This document shows positions 1 to 8,103 of a DNA stretch of 64,000 nt, in pieces. This stretch comes from Pseudoclavibacter terrae (GTDB taxonomy: Bacteria; Actinomycetota; Actinomycetes; Actinomycetales; Microbacteriaceae): positions 1 to 64,000 of the forward strand of contig NZ_WBJX01000001.1 in NCBI RefSeq assembly GCF_008831075.1. The letters are read 5' to 3'. The position numbers were made by a program, and so were the translations under genes. Every line of letters starts with the position of its first letter. Position 1 is the stretch's first letter. The notes under the pieces were generated by a model, which was given only the letters and a program-made list of their open reading frames with translations, was not told the origin of the DNA and ran no database searches.

Positions 1-119
1 TCCGCGAACACGCTCAGCAGGTTGCCTCCGACTGCCGCGAGGAGAACGTAGAAGGCGACGGCAGCGAGGCCCACCCAGATCATTCGGGGCACGGACTTGG
101 GGTGGCGGATGTCGCTCAT
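1..119 (-). CDS. N-terminus of an unknown membrane protein (partial)
   Basis: Only the first 39 codons are inside the window; the gene continues beyond position 1. The visible protein starts MSDIRHPKSVPRMIW and then has a hydrophobic stretch (about residues 14-38, rich in V, A, L and F) that looks like a first transmembrane segment following a short basic cytoplasmic tail. The ATG at 117-119 is preceded by a weak GGAAAT-like ribosome site. Nothing in the fragment identifies a family. It is transcribed away from the window and is separated by about 220 bp from the end of the SDR gene on the same strand, so it could be read through or have its own promoter. Confidence 0.55.
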   Translation of the reverse strand, partial: MSDIRHPKSVPRMIWVGLAAVAFYVLLAAVGGNLLSVFA

Positions 120-230
120 GACGTGATTTCCGATCTGAGAAGTCGTTTCGGCAGGCCGCCCGTTTGGAGCTTCGCTGCCATTCGAGCCGGTTGCCTCTCC
201 CACCGGGGAAGCTTGCGGGACTGCGAACGG

Positions 231-242
231 GACAATGTTGTC
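231..242. promoter_or_regulatory. Small inverted repeat upstream of the partial membrane gene
   Basis: GACAA and TTGTC flank a central TG, giving a 12-bp near-perfect palindrome about 110 bp upstream of the ATG at 119. It lies in the 218-bp gap between the membrane gene and the SDR stop. It could be an operator, but one short palindrome in GC-rich DNA is weak evidence. Confidence 0.2.
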
Positions 243-337
243 ATGCGACCCACTGTGCTCGGTCTGTCAGCCGGTGAGTGCTCGGCGGCTGAGGACGGCA
301 GCGCGAGTCGCCCGGGATCGCACCTGAGTGCATCCCG

Positions 338-1045
338 CTACGGCCAGCTCGGCTCCTCCTCGGGGAAGATCGCGAGCTCCCGCACCTCCACGCCTTGCGG
401 CTGCTGCAGCACGAACACGACCGACCGGGCGACGTCGGCCGGGTCGTTCAGCTGCGCATCCGGGCCCGGCTTGTACTGCTCCGTGCGTCCGTCGAAGAAC
501 TTCGTGCGCATGCCTGCCGGGATGAGGGTCGTGACCCCGAGCCTGCCCCGCGTCTCCGCGGCGAGGGCGCGCGAGAAGCCAAGCACCGCGAACTTCGACG
601 CCGAGTAGGCCGTCGCGTCCGACAGCGGACGCAGCGCGAGCGACGAGGCCACCGTGACGACGCGGCCGTGCGACGCCTCCAGGTACGGCAGGGCCGCGCG
701 CACCGTCGAGACCGTGCCGAACAGGTTGACGGCGACGATCTTCTCCCACTCCTCGCCGCTCAGTTCCTCGAGCTTCGCCGGCCGGTCGATGCCCGCGGCC
801 GTGACCACCGCATCCAGACCGCCGAGCTCTTCCGCGACCTCGATCACCGCGCGCTCGACGGCAGGCCGGTCGGTGACGTCGACGTCGCGGGCGAGCACAC
901 CGGACGCGACGCCGCCAGTGTCGAGATCGAGCACGATGGGCGTACCGCCGGCCTCGGCGACCGCGTCGGCGACGGCGGCACCCAGGCCGGACGCGCCACC
1001 CGTGATGAGCACACGCCCGACGGGGCGAAGGGGAGTTGCTGGCAT
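338..1045 (-). CDS. Short-chain dehydrogenase/reductase (SDR)
   Basis: Classical SDR of 235 aa, a usual length. The Rossmann nucleotide-binding motif TGGASGLG lies near residue 15, the catalytic pair YSASK in the second half, and serines at VASSLAL. It probably oxidises or reduces a hydroxyl on a small substrate with NAD(P)H in the cytoplasm; the substrate cannot be read from sequence. The ATG at 1045 was chosen because AAAGGAGG lies about 7 bases upstream; longer in-frame starts lack this. It is the last gene of the minus-strand heptose/glycosyltransferase run, 65 bp after hldE, so a role in modifying the nucleotide sugar or glycan is possible but only inferred from position. Confidence 0.85.
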   Translation of the reverse strand: MPATPLRPVGRVLITGGASGLGAAVADAVAEAGGTPIVLDLDTGGVASGVLARDVDVTDRPAVERAVIEVAEELGGLDAVVTAAGIDRPAKLEELSGEEWEKIVAVNLFGTVSTVRAALPYLEASHGRVVTVASSLALRPLSDATAYSASKFAVLGFSRALAAETRGRLGVTTLIPAGMRTKFFDGRTEQYKPGPDAQLNDPADVARSVVFVLQQPQGVEVRELAIFPEEEPSWP

Positions 1046-1110
1046 GGAGATTCCTCCTTTGATCGTGGACTTCATTAATGGAATGGGTCGAGCGGGAAGG
1101 GAGCGCCTGA

Positions 1111-2472
1111 TCAGCCGACGGCCGCGAGCGCCGCGGCGAGCGACGTCGTCGAGTGCCCGAGGTGGAAGGGAACCGTGACCGTGCGCCCACCCCACTCGGC
1201 GAGGAGCTTCGTCTCGGGGAGGGCGTCCACGCTGTAGTCGCCGCCCTTCACCCAGACATCCGGGCGCAGGCGTGCCAGGAGCGTCTCCGGGCTGTCCTCC
1301 TCGAAGACGACGACCGCGTCGACCATGCGCAGCGCGCTGAGCAGCTCGACGCGGTCGGCTTCGCCGATGATCGGTCGCTGCTCGCCCTTCAGGCGGCGCA
1401 CCGAGTCGTCCGAGTTCAGGCACACGATGAGGCAGTCGCCGAGCCCGCGCGCCGTCTCGAGGGTGCGCACGTGCCCGGCGTGGAGCAGATCGAAGCATCC
1501 ACCGGTCGCGACGACCGTGCCGCCTCGGGCGCGCACCGACGCGATCAGCTCCTCGGCAGCGCCGCCCGGAAGCTGGGAGGGGTGCGGATCGGGTCGGACG
1601 ACGGATGCGACGCCGCCAGCACGCAGGAACGCGCCGGCCGTGTCGATGGCCGCGCGAACCGCATCCTCGAGGTCGTCGCCGGCTGCGATCCGCGTCACCG
1701 CAGTGGCCGCGAACCGGTCACCTGCACCGCACGTGTCCGCGGCCTGCACCGGTTCCGCAGGCAGGACCACCGGCTGCCTTGCCTCCCCGGTGCCGTCGTC
1801 GGAACGTGCGAGGAGCGCCCCGCGCTCCCCGAGGGTGACGGCAACGGCGTCGCATCCCCACCGCTCGAGCAGCTGCGCGGCGGCGACGGCGGGGTCGGTC
1901 TGCCCGGTGAGGCCGCTCGCCTCGGCGAGGTTCGGGGTGACGAGGGTCGCTGCGGCGACGGGCCGTTCGCCGCGTGGATGCGGATCCCAGACGAGCGGGG
2001 CCCGCCCTGCGACGGAGTCCAGGGCTGCCCGGATCTCCGGGCAGCGTGTCACGCCGCGGCCGTAATCGGCGACGAGGACGGTATCGGCGGCGGCGATGGC
2101 GGCGAGCATCTCCGGGCTCGCCGCGACCGGTGGCGGGGGAGCGCAGCCGTCGTCGATGCGCGCGAGCGCATGCCCGGCGGCATGGAGGCGCGTCTTGACG
2201 GGCGTCGGCGCGTTCGATGGGCCTGCGACGACGCGTACCCCCGCGAGCGCTGCCCGCAGGGTGCGGGCCGCCGTGTCATCGGCGAGCACCGTGACGAGCT
2301 CGACCTCGTGCCCGTCGGCGGCGAGCAGCGTGGCCACGAGGCCGGCACCTCCGGCCCGGTGCGTGCGGCTGTCGAGCTGCACCACGGGAACCGGAGCGTC
2401 CGGAGCGAGCCGCGTCGCGGAACCATCGAGGTCCTCGTCGAGGAGCGTGTCACCGACCACGGTGATCCTCAT
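1111..2472 (-). CDS. hldE: Bifunctional heptose-7-phosphate kinase / heptose-1-phosphate nucleotidyltransferase (HldE-like)
   Basis: 453 aa with two domains in HldE order. An N-terminal PfkB-type sugar kinase (about residues 1-300) carries the anion-hole motif GAGD at 249-252. A C-terminal cytidylyltransferase-like domain (about 318-453) carries GGCFDLLHAGH, including the nucleotide-binding HAGH at 331-334. By family it phosphorylates D-glycero-D-manno-heptose 7-phosphate at C1 and then transfers a nucleotide to heptose 1-phosphate, between the GmhA and GmhB steps. Both are encoded next door, which strongly supports the assignment. The ATG overlaps the stop of the isomerase gene (ATGA) and follows a GGAGGGG ribosome site. 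Whether the nucleotide is ADP or GDP is not decided by sequence inspection. Confidence 0.88.
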   Translation of the reverse strand: MRITVVGDTLLDEDLDGSATRLAPDAPVPVVQLDSRTHRAGGAGLVATLLAADGHEVELVTVLADDTAARTLRAALAGVRVVAGPSNAPTPVKTRLHAAGHALARIDDGCAPPPPVAASPEMLAAIAAADTVLVADYGRGVTRCPEIRAALDSVAGRAPLVWDPHPRGERPVAAATLVTPNLAEASGLTGQTDPAVAAAQLLERWGCDAVAVTLGERGALLARSDDGTGEARQPVVLPAEPVQAADTCGAGDRFAATAVTRIAAGDDLEDAVRAAIDTAGAFLRAGGVASVVRPDPHPSQLPGGAAEELIASVRARGGTVVATGGCFDLLHAGHVRTLETARGLGDCLIVCLNSDDSVRRLKGEQRPIIGEADRVELLSALRMVDAVVVFEEDSPETLLARLRPDVWVKGGDYSVDALPETKLLAEWGGRTVTVPFHLGHSTTSLAAALAAVG

Positions 2473-3146
2473 CGGGTGCCCCTCCGTTCCTCCTGGCCGC
2501 GCACGACGCCATCGAAGACCTCGCACAGGGCGTGGATGGCGGCGAGCTGGCACTCCTGCACGTGGGGAGACGGCGCATCCAGGCAGATCGCGTCGTCGGC
2601 GACCTCGGTGAGGGGGTTCGGCCCGGCCCCGGTGAGCGCCCAGGAGGTGGCGCCGATGTCTCGGGCGGCCGACGCCGCGCGCAGCAGGTTCTCGCTCGAC
2701 CCGCTGGTCGACAGCAGCAGGAGGAGATCGCCCGAGCGGGCATGGGCCTGCACCTGCCTGGCGAACACCTGCGCGTAGCCGTAGTCGTTGCCGAGCGCCG
2801 TCAGGCTGGACGTCTCGGCGCTCAACGCGATCGCCGAGAACGCCTGCCGGTCGCCGCGGTACCTGCCGACCAGCTCAGCGGTCAGATGCTGCGCCTCCGC
2901 AGCCGAGCCGCCGTTCCCGGCCACGAGCAGGCGGTGGCCGCGCCGGAGTCGCCGCGCGAGCTCGAGCCCCCACTGCTCGAGGTGCTCGGCGTGCAGCTCG
3001 GTGGCGTGGGCGGCGTCGCGCAGGCCGCGCAGGTGCTCGCGGACCACCTCGCCGGGTCGCGCCAGCTGACGGTCGACGGTCCCCGCGACGGTCTGCGCCT
3101 CGGTTCCCGTCTCCGCGTTCGCGACCCGCGCGCCGACGGCGGTCAC
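2469..3146 (-). CDS. gmhA: SIS-domain sedoheptulose-7-phosphate isomerase (GmhA-like)
   Basis: 225 aa with a single SIS fold. The motif AGNGGSAAEAQH and the following helix match the GmhA/DiaA class; GmhA proteins are usually about 190 aa, and the extra length is an N-terminal segment. The predicted reaction converts sedoheptulose 7-phosphate to D-glycero-D-manno-heptose 7-phosphate, the first step of ADP/GDP-heptose synthesis. The start is a GTG whose bases overlap the stop of the upstream glycosyltransferase (GTGA), and its own stop overlaps hldE (ATGA), so translation of the three genes is probably coupled. DiaA-like proteins share the fold, but the neighbours favour the heptose role. Confidence 0.82.
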   Translation of the reverse strand: MTAVGARVANAETGTEAQTVAGTVDRQLARPGEVVREHLRGLRDAAHATELHAEHLEQWGLELARRLRRGHRLLVAGNGGSAAEAQHLTAELVGRYRGDRQAFSAIALSAETSSLTALGNDYGYAQVFARQVQAHARSGDLLLLLSTSGSSENLLRAASAARDIGATSWALTGAGPNPLTEVADDAICLDAPSPHVQECQLAAIHALCEVFDGVVRGQEERRGTR

Positions 3147-4387
3147 GAGGCGGCCCCTGCGAGCTGCTGCGACCGCTGGCTGGCCAGCGCCATCGTCTCC
3201 GCGTAGATCTGCTCGGTCGTCGCCGCGACCCGGTCCCACGTGTACCGGGTCTCGACCCTCGCCCGCCCGGCTCTGCCCATGGAGGCGCGCAGCGCAGCGT
3301 CGGTGAGGAGCTTCACGAGTCCATCGGCGAGCGCGCGCTCGTCGCGTGGCCGCACGAGGAGCCCAGTGGACCCGTCGACGACCGTATCCGCCAACCCGCC
3401 GACACGCGCCGCAACGACGGGCGCACCGCACGCCATGCTCTCGAGCGGCACGATCCCGAACGGCTCGTACCAGGGCGTGCACGCCACCACGTCCGCAGAT
3501 CGCAGCAGCGAGGGCACGTCCTTCCGCGGCACCTGCCCGCGGAAGCGGACCCGGTCGGCGACGCCCAGCTGACTGGCGACCTTGCGAAGACGCTCGACCT
3601 CCGGGTCGGGAGTCACGCCCGCGCCGGAGGCGCCGACGACGACGAGCTCCACGTCCGTCACCCCGCGCTTCGGGAGCAGCGTCATCGCCCGGATGACGAG
3701 CTCCACGTCCTTGCGCGGCACGAGCCTGCCGATGCTGAGGATGCGCAGCGCCGCACCGCGCCGGTCGACGGGGCCGTCCAGGGTGAACTCGTCCAGGTCC
3801 ACACCGCAGGGCGCGATCCGGACGCGGTCGCGCCTCACACCCATCGCGGTCAGTTCGTCGACCTCGTCAGCGCAGGTGGCGACGACCATGTCCACTTCGC
3901 GACCGACGCGTGGTTCCAGCCAGGCGCGCTGCGGCGGGCTCGTGTCCGCCGCCCCCTGGTGCCGTCGCTTCACCGTGCCCAGCGCGTGGAACGTCTGCAG
4001 CACCGCGGGCGGGGACGCGGATGCGCGGGCCGCGTCGGCGGCGGCGAGACCTGACATCCAGAAGTGGCCGTGCACGACGTCCGGCGGGCCGTTCGCCGCC
4101 CAGTCCGCGGCGACACCGGCCGCCAGCTCGGGCATGTACGGCAGCAGGTCATCCTTCGGGATGCGCGCCGCGGGCCCGGCGGGCACGTGGACGACCTCGA
4201 CGCCGGCGTCGAGCTGCACCCGCTCGGGGAGGGCCTCGTCGTCGCGTCGCGTGTACACCGTCACCGCGTGGCCGCGTCTCGCGAGTGCTCGCGAGAGCGC
4301 CGCGACGTGCACGTTCTGTCCGCCCGCGTCGACGCTGCCGGGGGTGGCCAGCGGGCTCGCGTGCTCGGAGATCATGGAAATCTTCAT
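3143..4387 (-). CDS. Glycosyltransferase family 4
   Basis: 414 aa GT-B fold enzyme. The N-terminal domain has GGQNVHVAALSRALARRGH, the acceptor-side glycine-rich loop seen in MshA-like and sucrose-synthase-like GT4 enzymes. The C-terminal domain has the donor-binding motif EPFGIVPLESMACGAPVVA, with the two glutamates of the E-x7-E signature. It would transfer a sugar from a nucleotide donor to a cell-surface glycan or glycolipid precursor at the cytoplasmic membrane face. The ATG at 4387 follows AAGGAG by about 7 bases and overlaps the stop of the second GT4 (ATGA). Donor and acceptor are not predictable; the heptose genes nearby make an activated heptose a reasonable candidate. Confidence 0.85.
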   Translation of the reverse strand: MKISMISEHASPLATPGSVDAGGQNVHVAALSRALARRGHAVTVYTRRDDEALPERVQLDAGVEVVHVPAGPAARIPKDDLLPYMPELAAGVAADWAANGPPDVVHGHFWMSGLAAADAARASASPPAVLQTFHALGTVKRRHQGAADTSPPQRAWLEPRVGREVDMVVATCADEVDELTAMGVRRDRVRIAPCGVDLDEFTLDGPVDRRGAALRILSIGRLVPRKDVELVIRAMTLLPKRGVTDVELVVVGASGAGVTPDPEVERLRKVASQLGVADRVRFRGQVPRKDVPSLLRSADVVACTPWYEPFGIVPLESMACGAPVVAARVGGLADTVVDGSTGLLVRPRDERALADGLVKLLTDAALRASMGRAGRARVETRYTWDRVAATTEQIYAETMALASQRSQQLAGAAS

Positions 4388-5391
4388 CGGTTCGCTCCTT
4401 CGCTTCTGTGGTGTGCCTGGTTGCTGTGGTTCGCGGTGCGGTTGCGTCTGGCCGCGAACGCGTCGAGCTCGTCGTGGAGCAGCGCATCCCACGCGTCGAG
4501 GAAGCGCTGCAGGCCGAAGTGCTCGAGCACGAATGCTCGGGCGTTCGAACCGCGGCGCCTCGCCTCCTCCGGGTCCTCGATGAGCCGGACGGCTGCCGTG
4601 CGGAGCTCGCCGATGTCCGTCGAGATGGCGCCAGCCTCCGGCGGCACGGCCCGGTGCGCCTCCGTGGTGGCGAGGGCGAGCACGGGCATCCCCAGGTGCA
4701 TCGCCTCGAGCAGGGAGAGGCCGAGTGAGGTCCAGCGGAACGGATGCAGGTAGGCGCGCCTGCGGGCGAGCTCCGCGTGCATCCGCGCCGTCGGCAGGTC
4801 GCCGACCGCTCGAATCGCGCTGCCGGGCAACGCTGCGGGCAGCAGGTCCGCGGCGATGCCGAAGGCGTCGACGGGCGCGACCTCCGCGAACGAGGGCAGC
4901 AGGTCGGTGCCCGTCACCCGCCAGCGGCGCACTGGCTCGTTGATGACGACGCCGAGCGCGGGCAGCTCACCGGTGTAGCGGTGACCGGGGTCGGGCACCC
5001 CGTGCTCGATGACCCGCGTCGCGGCCGGCCCGCAGTCCCAGACGAGGTCGTTGAAGTGCGTGACGTGCACGATCGTCACCGCGTCGTCGGCGAGGGGATG
5101 CCGCTCGGTGACCGGGAACATCTTCGGAGTGTTGTGCTCCACGAAGACCGCCGGGATGTCGTGGCCGGGGGTGCGCCCGAGATGCTCGATGACCAGCCCG
5201 AACTCCTCGAGTCGCTGCAGCACGACGATGTCGACGTGTTCCTCACGCAGCAGGGCGAGGGGGACCGCGCGCGCGTGTGCGGGCAGCGGCGGCGGCTCCT
5301 GGCCGGGAGCGACCGGCACCAGGTACTCGTGCGCGCCCGACAGGAAGCCGTTCGCCCACCCGCCATGCATGTACCAGACGAGAATCCTCAT
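4384..5391 (-). CDS. Glycosyltransferase family 4 (second copy in locus)
   Basis: 335 aa. The C-terminal half has the GT4-type segment TSLGLSLLEAMHLGMPVLAL that binds the nucleotide-sugar donor. The N-terminal half begins with a short beta strand and WYMHGGWANGF, and the loop VFVEHNTPK resembles acceptor-site loops of this family. It is only distantly similar to its neighbour at 3143-4387, so it is not a recent duplicate. The ATG at 5391 overlaps the stop of the GT9 gene (ATGA). An AAGGAGGAG ribosome-site-like sequence lies rather far upstream (about 15 bases), so coupled translation from the upstream gene probably matters. Acts with the other transferases in building a surface polysaccharide (inference). 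Confidence 0.78.
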   Translation of the reverse strand: MRILVWYMHGGWANGFLSGAHEYLVPVAPGQEPPPLPAHARAVPLALLREEHVDIVVLQRLEEFGLVIEHLGRTPGHDIPAVFVEHNTPKMFPVTERHPLADDAVTIVHVTHFNDLVWDCGPAATRVIEHGVPDPGHRYTGELPALGVVINEPVRRWRVTGTDLLPSFAEVAPVDAFGIAADLLPAALPGSAIRAVGDLPTARMHAELARRRAYLHPFRWTSLGLSLLEAMHLGMPVLALATTEAHRAVPPEAGAISTDIGELRTAAVRLIEDPEEARRRGSNARAFVLEHFGLQRFLDAWDALLHDELDAFAARRNRTANHSNQAHHRSEGANR

Positions 5392-6431
5392 CTTCGAAGT
5401 CTTGCTGCTCCTCCTTCTCCAGAAAGGTGGTTGACAGATCGGAGAACTTCCGCTGCACTGACCCCTGTCAGGCACGGGTGGCCGGGTATCGGGCACTCCC
5501 TGGCGCGGGAGTTTCGGCACGGCGCATCCTGGTCGCCGAGCACGACGGAGGGCACCAGGTAGGGGCCCCAGCGGATGCTCGGCACCACCGGTGCGAAGAG
5601 ACTCACGATGGGTGTCCCCACGGCGACCGCGAGGTGCGCCGGGCCGGTGTTGCCGACGACGACGACCTGCGCCGCCGCGAGGACGCCGGCGAGCTGAGGA
5701 AGATCGCAGCGTCCCGCCAGGTCGAGGGCCCCGGGGGCGGCGGCGCGGATTCGGGAGGTCAGCCCGCGTTCCGCCGAGGACCCCGTGAGCACCACTCGCG
5801 TGCCCTGCGCGGCGAGGGCCGCGGCGGTCTCCGCATACCGCTCGACCGGCCAGGTCCTGGCTGGGACCGCGGCGCCCGGATGCAGGACGACGAAGGGTTC
5901 CCGACCCAGGACGTCGGTCATGTCCGGGACGTCGCGGACGCGCATCCGGGCGTCGTCGCGCTCCGGCAGCGGGAAGCCCGCGGCTGCGGCGATGGCGAGC
6001 GCCCGCTCGGGCTCCGGGATGTCCTCGGGGAGGTCCTCACCCGGCCGGAGGCGAACGTCGAGGAGCGACCCCGGGTAGTCCACGGAGGCGCCGGCGATCC
6101 GAGCCACGCCCGCGAGGCGGAGCGCGAGGGCAAGGGGCAGCGGGGACTGGTGGAAGGACGTGAGGATCACGGCCTCGTCGACGTCCGCCGCTCGCACGAG
6201 GCGCAGCAGCTCAGCCAGATGCTCCTCGTCCGTGGTCGGCGCGGGGTTGGAGATCCACGGCGCATCCCAGACCAGCACGCGCTCCACGCCCGGCAGCATC
6301 CGGGCGGCGTCGGCGCCCCTCGGGCCGCACAGCATGACGACCGGTGCCTGGCTCGCCACGGCGCGCACGGCGGGGCCGCCGAGCAGCACATCCCCCATGC
6401 TGTCGAGCCGCGCGACGAGCACCCGACGCAT
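5388..6431 (-). CDS. Glycosyltransferase family 9 (heptosyltransferase-like)
   Basis: 347 aa GT9 enzyme. The N-terminus MRRVLVARLDSMGDVLLGGPA is typical of LPS heptosyltransferases; the C-terminal half has VVLHPGAAVPARTWP and the donor-site motif NTGPAHLAVAVGTPIVSLF. Family members transfer heptose from ADP-heptose to lipid-linked or cell-wall acceptors. A Gram-positive actinobacterium has no LPS, so here the acceptor is presumably another cell-envelope glycan. Its start overlaps the stop of the gmhB gene by one base (TGATG), and its stop overlaps the next GT4. Together with gmhA, hldE and gmhB it makes a self-contained heptose synthesis and transfer set. Confidence 0.86.
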   Translation of the reverse strand: MRRVLVARLDSMGDVLLGGPAVRAVASQAPVVMLCGPRGADAARMLPGVERVLVWDAPWISNPAPTTDEEHLAELLRLVRAADVDEAVILTSFHQSPLPLALALRLAGVARIAGASVDYPGSLLDVRLRPGEDLPEDIPEPERALAIAAAAGFPLPERDDARMRVRDVPDMTDVLGREPFVVLHPGAAVPARTWPVERYAETAAALAAQGTRVVLTGSSAERGLTSRIRAAAPGALDLAGRCDLPQLAGVLAAAQVVVVGNTGPAHLAVAVGTPIVSLFAPVVPSIRWGPYLVPSVVLGDQDAPCRNSRARECPIPGHPCLTGVSAAEVLRSVNHLSGEGGAARLRR

Positions 6432-7003
6432 CAGCCCTCACTCCGCTCATCGCTCGCGCGGGCGGGCAACGGTGCGCCGCCCGCCAGCAGCAGTTCGACG
6501 GCGTCGGCGAGGGTGCCGGAGACGGACGGTGCAGCGGCGACCTCCTCCGGGCGAGTCGCCGGGGTCGGGACGAGCACCGACCGTGCTCCCGCCGCGTGCG
6601 CGGCAGCCAGGTCAGCGGCGATGTCGCCGACGACGGCCACCTCGCTCGCCTCGAGGCCGAGCGCAGCCGCGGCCGAGCGCACCATCCCGGGCTTCGGCTT
6701 CCGGCACTCGCAGCCATCCTCAGGACCGTGCGGGCAGTACCGCCACACGTCGAATCCGCCGAACAGCTCGTCGACCCTGGCGTTGACGGCCTGCACCTGC
6801 GCCTCGGTGAGCAGTCCTCGGGCGACGCCCGACTGATTGCTGACGACCCCGACGCGCAGACCCGCCTCGCGAACCCGAGCAACAGCGTCGAGGGCCGTCG
6901 GCATCGGCTGCACGAGCGACGGATCACCGTTGTAGGGAATGTCGACGACCAGCGTCGCGTCGCGGTCGAAGAGCACCGCTCGAAGCGGAACCGGATCTGG
7001 CAC
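6431..7003 (-). CDS. gmhB: D-glycero-D-manno-heptose 1,7-bisphosphate 7-phosphatase (GmhB-like, HAD family)
   Basis: 190 aa HAD phosphatase of the HisB-N/GmhB type. Motif I is DRDATL (the DxDxT catalytic aspartates are intact), motif II is NQSG, and the zinc-binding loop CPHGPEDGCECRKPKPGM contains the expected C-x-H and C-x-C ligands. It would remove the 7-phosphate between the two HldE reactions. I prefer the GTG at 7003 because AGAGGAGG lies directly upstream (4-base gap to GTG, a little short). A GTG at 7045 would add 14 residues but has a poorer site. First gene of the minus-strand glycan operon, facing a second GT9 gene across a short divergent promoter. Confidence 0.85.
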   Translation of the reverse strand: MPDPVPLRAVLFDRDATLVVDIPYNGDPSLVQPMPTALDAVARVREAGLRVGVVSNQSGVARGLLTEAQVQAVNARVDELFGGFDVWRYCPHGPEDGCECRKPKPGMVRSAAAALGLEASEVAVVGDIAADLAAAHAAGARSVLVPTPATRPEEVAAAPSVSGTLADAVELLLAGGAPLPARASDERSEG

Positions 7004-7101
7004 GGGGCCTCCTCTGCACGGAACGGGTTCCGGAGTAGTAGACACACGAAGCCTGAAGATTCCTCACAGCCGTCGTCCGTTCGCGTATGCAGAATCGTCG
7101 G

Positions 7102-8097
7102 ATGCGCACATTCGCGGAGCCAGCAGCCCGGCGCGACAGCGGCCGGCCGCCCACCCTTCTGGCCCTGCGGGCGCTGAAGCTCGGTGATCTGCTCGTCGCC
7201 GTGCCGGCCCTGAAGGCTCTCAAGCGCGCACATCCAGGCCACGAGCTCGTCTACGCGGGCCCGGCCTGGCTCGCCCCCGTGCTCGAGCTGATCCCAGCGG
7301 TCGACGCGCACCTGCCGACCCCGGGGCTCGATGATCTGCTTCCTCTCCCGCCAGGCACGGTCGATGTCGCCGCGAACCTGCACGGCAACGGGCTCGAGAG
7401 CCGCCGCATCATCTCCGCACTCCAGCCCCGCCGTCGGATCGTCCACGGCGCGCCCGCCGATCCGACCGCCGGTCTCGAGGCCGACGCGGGCCCCGGATGG
7501 CAGGACGGAGTGCTGGAGCGGCACCGGTGGGCGCGCCTCGTGAACGCGTTCGGCGCAGCTGCCGACCCGGACGACGTCGGCATCCTCGTGCCGGCCGCGC
7601 CCCCGCCGGTCCTCGGGGCGGCGGTCGTGCACGTCGGGGCCTTCTACGGGTCACGCCAGTGGCCTGTGGAACGCTTCGCCGCGGTCGCGAAGGCGCTCAC
7701 GGCGGACGGGTTGCGCGTCGTCGTCACGGGGGACGGCGGTCGCGATCTGCCCAGAGCTCGGGCCGTCGCCGCGGCCGCTGGCCTCGACGCCACCGCCGTG
7801 CTCGCCGGCAGCCTCGACCTCACCGGCTTCGCCGCCACGATCGCGGCGGCCGCCGTCGTCGTGACGGCCGACACGGGGGCCGCGCACCTCGCATCCGCCT
7901 ACGGAACCCCGTCCGTCGTGATCTTCGGGCCGGCCCCGCCCGAGGAGTGGGGGCCGCCGCCCGGACCGCACGTCGTGCTCACCGATGCGCGTCTCCGCCG
8001 CGGCGACGCGTTCGCCAGCGAACCCGACCCCGCCCTGCTCGCGGTCGGCGCGGACCAGGCGCTCGGCGCGGCCCGAAGGGTGCTGCGTTCGTGCTGA
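7102..8097 (+). CDS. Glycosyltransferase family 9 (second heptosyltransferase-like)
   Basis: 331 aa from the ATG at 7102; an in-frame ATG at 7087 would add five residues and neither has a clear ribosome site. GT9 features: LLALRALKLGDLLVAVPAL at the N-terminus, VVHVGAFYGSRQWP at the start of the donor domain, and TADTGAAHLASAYGTPSVVIF for donor binding. Divergent from the gmhB operon, so the two GT9s probably act sequentially on one glycan. It ends 6 bp before the convergent stop of the permease gene. Acceptor unknown. Confidence 0.84.
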   Translation: MRTFAEPAARRDSGRPPTLLALRALKLGDLLVAVPALKALKRAHPGHELVYAGPAWLAPVLELIPAVDAHLPTPGLDDLLPLPPGTVDVAANLHGNGLESRRIISALQPRRRIVHGAPADPTAGLEADAGPGWQDGVLERHRWARLVNAFGAAADPDDVGILVPAAPPPVLGAAVVHVGAFYGSRQWPVERFAAVAKALTADGLRVVVTGDGGRDLPRARAVAAAAGLDATAVLAGSLDLTGFAATIAAAAVVVTADTGAAHLASAYGTPSVVIFGPAPPEEWGPPPGPHVVLTDARLRRGDAFASEPDPALLAVGADQALGAARRVLRSC

Positions 8098-8103
8098 GCC
8101 GCG

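Noticed and set aside
1153-2778. Long plus-strand open frame (541 codons) opposite hldE and gmhA
   Set aside because: Antisense shadow of two well-supported genes; no ribosome site or family motif. Long opposite-strand frames are expected at this GC content.
6431-7003. Loss of a catalytic residue in the GmhB-like phosphatase (DRDATL instead of DRDGTL)
   Set aside because: The changed position is a variable one in DxDxT; both aspartates, the threonine and the zinc ligands are intact.
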